This document shows, in pieces, positions 57,743 through 64,000 of a DNA stretch of 64,000 nt (its first letter is position 1; each line of letters opens with the position of its first letter). The notes below the pieces were generated by a model. That model was not told the DNA's origin. It did no database searches and saw only the letters and a list, made by a program, of their open reading frames with translations. The stretch lies in assembly GCA_964016885.1 (NCBI GenBank), contig OZ024743.1, forward strand, positions 161,028,212-161,092,211, given 5' to 3'. This stretch comes from Eledone cirrhosa. Taxonomy: Eukaryota > Mollusca > Cephalopoda > Octopoda > Eledonidae. A program made the position numbers and the translations under genes.

Positions 57743-58466
57743 TATAGATATATATGTATATGTATATATATACACATAGACTAGAGTATGTATGTATATA
57801 TGTGTGTGTCTATACGTGTGTATATAAAGATAAGTTGAGTATAAAAATGTATACACATGAACGCGTATGTATGTACATGAATACATGTGTGTATATATAT
57901 ATGTATGCATGTATATATGTATGTAAGTATGAACATGTTACTATTTGAATGTAAGTATATGTATTTTGTAGAGGTGTGCAAATATGTTTGTGTGTGAATG
58001 CGTGGGTGAAAGGATACGTACACTTGAAAGAAAAATTTAAGTCTGAATGTTAATTAAGTGCAAACACAAAACCAACCACGCATATCTTTACAATCTCTAA
58101 TCTTTCTATAGATTTAGAAAAATAACCAATAATATATTCTATAAAAATGTCAAAACAACAGATGGGAATCTAATTACTCACTGCCACCAAAAATTCTCAC
58201 TGCTATCAAAAAACCACTCCCTCAACTATTCTTCTAACAACTTCACCCCTCCCTCCTAATATTCTCTATAAAAACCAAGCAGGTCCTCAGTAATATTATT
58301 CTGATGAAATGACAGTAAATAATAACATTGAAATATTGAATGTCTGCATAACTAATACTTTGTAGATAGCAGCTGTTTTCAGGTTATGTAACTGTTATAG
58401 AAACACGTGTCAATAAATTCCTTTCAACTAAACTGTATCCATTCAAATCTTTATATATATATATAT

Positions 58467-59184
58467 ATAATTCTCTGGACATGCTTTACTCTATAGTATT
58501 TTGCTCTGATTATTTAATTTATTAATTCTTCATTGAGCCACATCGTGAATAGTTGCCAAAACACATATATACCTGTGACTTTGTTTTATTGGTGTATGTG
58601 TAAATATTTATATTTAATAATCTCTCATAAGGTTGAGGTACAATTTTGGCGATATTGGGCTGCGCTTTCTAGCAACCAACCCACTCGCCGTAAGCAACCA
58701 ATCACACCCCTCCTGACTTGACCACTGCCACGTCACAGTTCTCAACCATTTTGAATTCGTGTTTGGCGGGGCCACTTCGGAAAATAAACTGTACTAGCGA
58801 GTTTGTCCCCTGATGAGCTCTAAACTCGAGATATCCTTAATAAGATATCTCAAAATGTGAGCGAAACCCATGGGTCGAGATTTAGTGATTTAATCCTGGT
58901 ATGTATATAAGCATTTCTAACTTTAATTTTTACCTAATTATGTATGGTTGACCGTATATTTAATTAATTTCCACGTGCTGTTGAAATGTCGGGTAAATAT
59001 TCTATAGCGGTTGGACGCGAAGACGCTGCTGTGGCGTATTTATTTACTGTTTCTTCATAGGTGCCTTTTATTCTTATAGCCTGGTCTAATTGATTTTTTG
59101 TGTGGTTAATTATGCTGATTGGGAGTAGAGATGATGTATATATATTATCAGATAATTCTCTGGACATGCTTTACTCTATAGTAT
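58467..59184 (+). mobile_element. Small element between 33-bp direct repeats, with a hammerhead candidate
   Basis: Identical 33-bp repeats (from ATAATTCTCTGGACATGC) lie at 58467-58499 and 59152-59184, each bordering a TA microsatellite. The space between contains a hammerhead-like motif on the plus strand and a 67-codon minus-strand ORF (58964-59167, starting MSRELSDNIY) whose ATG lies inside the right repeat. I do not recognise the protein. The layout resembles a short repeat-bounded PLE-type or retrozyme-like unit. Confidence 0.5.
58797..58890 (+). ncRNA. Candidate hammerhead ribozyme with extended stem II
   Basis: CTGATGA 58810-58816; stem II GCTC (58817-58820) with GAGC (58859-58862), extended by GAGATATC (58828-58835) pairing with GATATCTC (58844-58851); GAAA 58863-58866; stem III CCC-AT-GGG (58867-58874); triplet GTC with cleavage predicted after 58876. 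Stem I is imperfect (GAGAT against GTCCC, four of five pairs counting G-U). The core boxes are exact. This is a type I motif with a palindromic stem III, the PLE form. Not folded computationally. Confidence 0.55.
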
Positions 59185-59204
59185 ATATATATATATATAT
59201 ATAG

Positions 59205-59603
59205 CGAGGGAAAAGTGGTAAGGAACCAGGTGGACCATAACGCACCAAAGTACTCAATACTTAGTCGTTCTACTTACCGTATTGACCTCCTCCCCCTCCC
59301 CCTCCCCTGCTTCCTCTTTGACCTCACACCCAGCTGTAGCTGGCACCACCAACGCATGAATGGGTCTACTCCGCCCCCTCCCCTTTTCTCCTACTGGCAG
59401 GTTTGGCTACCTCCCCCACCAACTTGCCATCGCAGAATTACTACTACCTTGTGGGATGACCAATCCTGGTGATTATCTCTTTGACCATATATGGAATTGC
59501 CCCTTGACAAGTTCGGCTATTTAAATACCAGAACTGATTTTTCTTTCAGTACAGAATTAGCCGTCGAAACGGCTTGAGCTCAGCCGTCGGGGTCTTACTT
59601 ACT

Positions 59604-59690
<87 letters not shown>

Positions 59691-59945
59691 TTTCCCCATA
59701 ACCTTACATTCTATTTCAGTGTGTATATTTTTCTCGTTATTTTATTTTATTTCTTATGTTTATTTTATTATATATTAGCCTCGCTTTCAATTGTTGTAGC
59801 CTTTGTTTTTAAATTCATATCTTACGTCCATATAAAATGTTCATTCTGAAGACCGATTTCAGACGTCTGTGTTGAGCTCGTCTATGTTTGTGAAACCTTT
59901 GGTAAATGGAATAATTGTCTTATGTTGTTTATTACATAATTATAT
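59205..59945 (-). repeat. Dispersed repeat with GACCCCGACGG foldback half, copy 4
   Basis: Leader GTGGTAAGGAACCAGGTGG at 59215, a C/T-rich middle, one hairpin arm at 59558-59607, TA tracts (59608-59687), then the block CATAACCTTACATTCTATTT to CCTTTGGTAAATGGAATAA. This is the reverse complement of 36.6-37.27 kb, except for the leader, which that copy lacks. ORFs in it are short and unconvincing. Confidence 0.7.
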
Positions 59946-60799
59946 ATATATATGTGTGTGTGTGTGTGTTCATATATATATATGTGTGTGTGTGTATGTA
60001 TACCAGACTGTTGTAGCTTGCTTGAAGCACTGTGGAATAGGAAATACAAATTTAAACAGGTTTAAATATTTGAAAGCCCTACAATGCGTATAAGATTAAA
60101 AGTGCCAATGTAATAGGAGTTATAGAGGAAAGAATGAGGACGATAGAATTTTACCTTAGCAAATGTATTTATCTAAAATATTTTCGGGTTTAAAAAGCCA
60201 TTATCAAGAGAGGATCTGTGTGTAGGTGTTCAAAGTGCATTAGGAGAATAGTTGTTATCTGGCTGGCAGATTTAATTTAAATGTATGAAAAAGGCGTTAA
60301 AATTTAAAGCTTTGCCCGTGCGCGTAGTGAAATGCGTGTGATAATGTGCTTGATATATGCATGTGTGTGCGTGAATGTAAGTGTGCTTAGTGAGAGACGT
60401 GTGAGAATATGTGTATGATGTATGTATGTTTCTGCGCGAGTGTAAATTTACGTAGCGAAAGGCGTGTGCGTATATATATATATATATGATATAAAGGGAA
60501 AATATGTGTGTGATATATGTATGTGTGTGCGTGAGGGTGAGTGTGTTTGCGTAGTGAGGACGAAGATTTAATTTGAATGAATGAAGGAAAATGTTAGAGT
60601 TTAATGTAGTATATGTATGATATATGTACGTGTGTGTGTGTGGTTGTAAGTAAGTATGTGTAGTGAGGAATTTAAATTTCAGGGTAAGGGAGTAAAAGGT
60701 GTGTGAGTGTGTGTCTAGTTGATATGTAACAGTTCTTTGTTTATTTGTTTCACGTACAATCCTTAATGACTTCGAGGTTTCCGTGCCGTTGACATTATT
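59946..60799. other. Microsatellites and a possible old repeat end
   Basis: TA/GT repeats at 59940-60000. GCTTGAAGCACTGTGGAATA at 60022-60041 closely resembles 53736-53755 (GCTTGAAGCATTGTGGAATA), suggesting a shared repeat end. 60.3-60.7 kb is GT/TATG-rich. No gene. Confidence 0.5.
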
Positions 60800-61330
60800 C
60801 GTGACGACTCGGAGGTTCCTTAGAACGAGCAACTGGGATGTTAGAACTATGCGTAAATCAGTTGGATAAGTTAAATCAGCTATACTGGCACACTTCTTTC
60901 CAGTCAGATATTGATGCCAGGTTTTAGTCGCTTGATCAAGAGGGTTCCCTAATTATCAGCGTGCCTATACTGCGTTCGGTAGCTAAGACAGTGGTGGTTA
61001 TGTTATTGTTTCGGTTCCGCACTAGATGATCTTTGCGGAAGGATGAGGAGTTGATGTTGATATGTTCTTTAATAATGAGATGTAATGGTCGAATAGTGCT
61101 GCCTATATAGCCTGTATACGACGGAGGTACGTATGTAGCAATTAGTGTTTCGGATAAAGCAATTGGCTAGGGTGCATTCCTTATCCTCGCTGGGGAGTTG
61201 TCTTGTGGACAGGAATCTCCGCAAGGAAGGTCCTAGCTTGATATTGAGGCCCTCTCTCCAGATGGCTTTGCGTATAGCATTGGTGGTTTCCTTGCTGAGA
61301 TGTGGCATATTTGACATTTCTTCCTGTCGA
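60800..61330 (-). pseudogene. GIY-YIG domain remnant of a third PLE-type element
   Basis: The minus strand gives GLNIKLGPSLRRFLSTRQLP, then ECTLANCFIRNTNCYIRTSV and VYRLYRQHY (Cys pair and GIY half). After a frameshift near 61080 come GSTIRPLHLIIKEHINI and FRKDHLVRNRN, then VLATERSIGTLIIREP, the C-terminal block. It resembles GIY-YIG domains of RT/GIY-YIG elements but differs from both lineages above. No RT is visible upstream. Confidence 0.6.
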
Positions 61331-61839
61331 AGGTAAGGAACACAATGGTGCCTCGACTGCTAGATCCCAACGTGATTTGAAAACTCACCAAAATACAAAG
61401 AACAAAGTAGAAGTAATGTTTATCAGTGCAGCATATGCAGAAAGGAATGTATATCCTTGGAATGTCTAAAGAGTCATGTTCCTGCCACCTATGTGCAAGA
61501 AGGGGATCAAGTGGTCGCAATTCTTGAAACCGTGAGGCACACATTATATATATATACCGCTCTTATGTGAGGAAACAACACAGAAGCTGGGAGTTTACGA
61601 TTTATAAGTCCCAACGCCGACTGGCGTAGGAAATGGGGTGCCATGGGTCAGCTTCGACAGTGGGAGGGATGGACGACTACAACCCGCCTCAAGCGGGGCA
61701 GCTCCCGGTCAGAATGGTATCGACCCGCCATCGTCTGCCTGCTTCAGTTGGTGCCTGGAGCTCAGTGTATTGACATATACAACAAGCAGATGGGAACCTC
61801 GTGCCAGACAAAAATATACTTACACAAAACAAATCAAAG
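61331..61839. other. Unrecognised spacer, GC-richer from 61.6 kb
   Basis: 61.60-61.84 kb looks like the 5' leader of the APE-bearing LINE fragment that follows. No independent gene recognised. Confidence 0.35.
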
Positions 61840-62520
61840 AAAACTCCAGCTCTTCGACTTGTAAGCTGGAACGTGCGCACCATGTGCACAGGCATCCCCG
61901 ATGATCTTAAGAGATGTGTATAACATGAGGAAGATAGCCATCATTGACAGAGAACTCTCCAAACTCAACATCAACATAGCTGCCTTTGAGGAAACTAAGC
62001 TCGCCTCCAATGGCTCTTTCAGAAGGAAGAACTACACCTTCTTCTGGAATGGTAAAGAACCTGAGGAGCCCCACCAGCACGGAGCTGGATTTGCCATCAA
62101 AAACATCCTCCTGGCTGCAGAAGAACCTCCCTCGGGAGTTTCCATCCGTCTTAGTACTGCTGCAGGCCCTGTCAACATCATTCGTGTCTATGCTTCCACT
62201 CTCACCTAACCAGAGGACACAAAGATTCAGTTCTACGGGAAACTTGATGAACTTGTCCAGGGATAATCAAAAGATGAGTCTCTATTTCTGCTGAGAAACT
62301 TCAATGCTGGAATAAGTTCAGATTACGTGTCATGGCCTATTTGTCTCGAACACCATGACACTGGAAAGATCAACAAGAATGGTCAGAGACTACTGAAACT
62401 GTACACATACCATAACCTCTGCGTCACAAACACATTCTTTAAGAGGAAACCACAACACAAAGTGTCATGGAAGCACCCCAGATCTCATCGCTGGCACCAA
62501 CTTGACTGATCATCACCAGA
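61840..62520 (+). pseudogene. LINE apurinic-endonuclease domain, 5' fragment
   Basis: LRLVSWNVRTMCTGIPDD (APE start) shifts frame near 61900 into MRKIAIIDRELSKLNINIAA, FEETKLASNGSFRRKNYTFF and GAGFAIKNILLA, then IRVYASTLT with a stop at 62207, then FNAGISSDYVSWPICLEHHD, GQRLLKLYTYHNLCVTNTFF and KVSWKHPRSHRWHQLD, broken by a two-base loss near 62507. These are the LINE-type APE motifs (WNVRT, ETK, VYAST, LRNFNA for GDFNA). The catalytic Asp of GDFN is lost. No RT follows directly. Confidence 0.82.
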
Positions 62521-63519
62521 CGATCAGCTCTCATCTGAAACTACTATTCTTACAATTTCACGAGTGAAACTGCTTATAGAGATGTTTAGATAGGAAGAAT
62601 CATGCAAGAGAGAGGGAGTGGGGGGGGACTAATAATAATCTGAGCTTAGAGTAATGCAGTGAAAACAACAGACATGTTTCGATTTGGTTGAGATTAGTCT
62701 CAAGTGCTTGAATATTTTCCCCTTCGCTATATTCAGACTGCAAGAATTTTTTCAAGTATTCTCAGATACATTCCCACACAGTTTATTTGTTATCATTTAG
62801 TAATTCAAATTGTGTAAAAGTCATTATCTGTAGGAATTTTCCCAATTGAAGAATATCAAACGGAATTGAAAGTAAGATGATTGTTATACCGATATGTGCT
62901 GATAAAGTTAGTTTGGACAAGGTGGAACCTGACTAATTATATTATACAGTATGTAGAAAAACGCTTTATTCTTGTTTTTCTATAATCCATGTGTCATATA
63001 GCCACAATAAGCTACTACTGAAAAAACATGGAAATTTATTTCGCTTGTATTGAAATATATAAAGAATTTAAAACACGTATGAAATACCTTAGCGAACAGA
63101 CAGACAATTTAATTAATGAATGCAAGCGGCGAGTAGTAGGAAATACGTTCTATATTATTCAATGCAAATTCTGTGGTCAAGACTCTTGCAGAGTGACGCA
63201 CTCAGAAAGTGTATGTCCAAATTTCAGGGAATTGCAAAGATAACGAACTGGCAACCCATGCAATGTGATATAGTGTTACAATGGGGTGTTACACCTGTTA
63301 GTATATCTGTACGAACGAAAGTAAAACCAAAGTATTCACCAGGCGTAATTTCAAATTACCAACGAGTTCGCTACAATGAGACTCCATACACAGTCTACTG
63401 ACAGTTCACTTTAGTTATTATTTATAGACGTGTCGTCTAGTCCAATTTTAGTTACGCGGGGATGTTAAGGGTTTTTTCCTACAACATATAGATACATTTA
63501 TAAATGATTTAGTAGACGC
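62521..63519. other. AT-rich spacer with one unrecognised 71-codon ORF
   Basis: The only sizeable ORF, 63028-63243 (+), starts MEIYFACIEIYKEFKTRMKY and includes CKFCGQDSC; I recognise no family. The rest is noncoding. The block lies between an APE fragment and an RT fragment of probably the same kind of LINE. Confidence 0.3.
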
Positions 63520-64000
63520 ATTTAAGGAGCTTGCTATCTCCGACTTGCATTTGATAGGTTTGATGCCGAGTGTTGCATGGCTGGAATGAAAATCAGTGCT
63601 GCGAAAACTGAGACACACGTCCTCTCAAAGAAGCCTGCGCGCATGAATGGAGTTCCACTGAAGCAGGTAAAGAAGTTCAAGTATCTCGGGGCCGTTTTGA
63701 TGAGTGATGGAAGGCAGGAGGCTGAATTAAGTGCAAACATCGCATGAGCTGGTGCACCAATGCGTTAAGTTCAGCATTCGGTAATCAAACGAAGGGAGAT
63801 AGACATAAAAGCCAAACTCGCTATCTTCAAATCGATATTGGTGCCAACCCTTACCTATGATCCTGAATCTTGGGTAATGACTGAGAAAATGCGATCACGA
63901 ATAAAAGCGGCCGAAATGGGGATCCTCCCAAGTGTATTTAGAGTAACGTTACTCGATAGAATGCATAGTTCGAAGATCAGAGCGTCACTCTAGGTAGAAC
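63520..64000 (+). pseudogene. LINE RT C-terminal fragment (runs off the window)
   Basis: Plus-strand reading: AGMKISAAKTETHVLSKKPA, MNGVPLKQVKKFKYLGAVLM and SDGRQEAELSANIA (stop at 63747). After a shift: IDIKAKLAIFKSILVPTLTY, PESWVMTEKMRSRIKAAEMG and VTLLDRMHSSKIRASL. This is the end of the RT palm and the thumb of an APE-type LINE; the YxDD box upstream is missing. It may be the 3' part of the element whose APE domain is at 61.84-62.52 kb. Confidence 0.78.

Overview
The window looks like intergenic, repeat-dominated DNA from a mollusc, most likely an octopus or another cephalopod. Three tRNA-derived SINE copies (9.1, 10.2 and 25.4 kb) match, from memory, the abundant cephalopod SINE, with a B box followed by a body reading 'cgccgaggt..actttgcctttcatcc'. 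Long TA, CA, TAA and CATA microsatellites fit the same source. I found no convincing host protein-coding gene, rRNA, tRNA or CRISPR array. Almost everything recognisable is retroelement sequence, and most of it is decayed.

Layout. 0-6.3 kb: decayed non-LTR reverse transcriptase (RT) fragments and a foldback repeat. 7.8-13.4 kb: a decayed R2-superfamily-like non-LTR element (RT, CCHC knuckle, restriction-like endonuclease), hit by two SINEs and carrying internal tandem duplications. 13.4-25.0 kb: two tandem copies of an APE-RT-C2H2 zinc-finger LINE on the minus strand. The first has an intact 1181-codon ORF; the second is broken. A second R2-like element is inserted in the TAA repeat of the second copy's 5' region. 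26-35 kb: more decayed members of these families. 36.6-45 kb: foldback repeats, an RT/GIY-YIG remnant, and a full-length but frameshifted Penelope-like element (PLE) bounded by 340-bp direct repeats. 45.6-46.4 kb: an RTE-like RT remnant. 46.57-51.51 kb: sixteen near-identical 310-bp units, seven in one orientation then nine in the other. 52-61 kb: further RT/GIY-YIG remnants, a PLE foldback with arms of about 1.3 kb, and two more palindromes. 61.8-64 kb: fragments of another APE-RT LINE.

The most notable result is that each 310-bp unit contains a type I hammerhead ribozyme of the minimal kind known from Penelope-like elements. It has the CTGATGA and GAAACGCGTA core, a closable stem II, a 6-bp stem I, and a 16-bp perfect outer stem enclosing the motif. 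The array therefore resembles a ribozyme-bearing satellite or retrozyme in a genome that also holds several PLE-type elements. Two further hammerhead candidates lie at 44.99-45.05 kb and 58.80-58.89 kb. All assignments come from reading the sequence; no database search or folding program was run.
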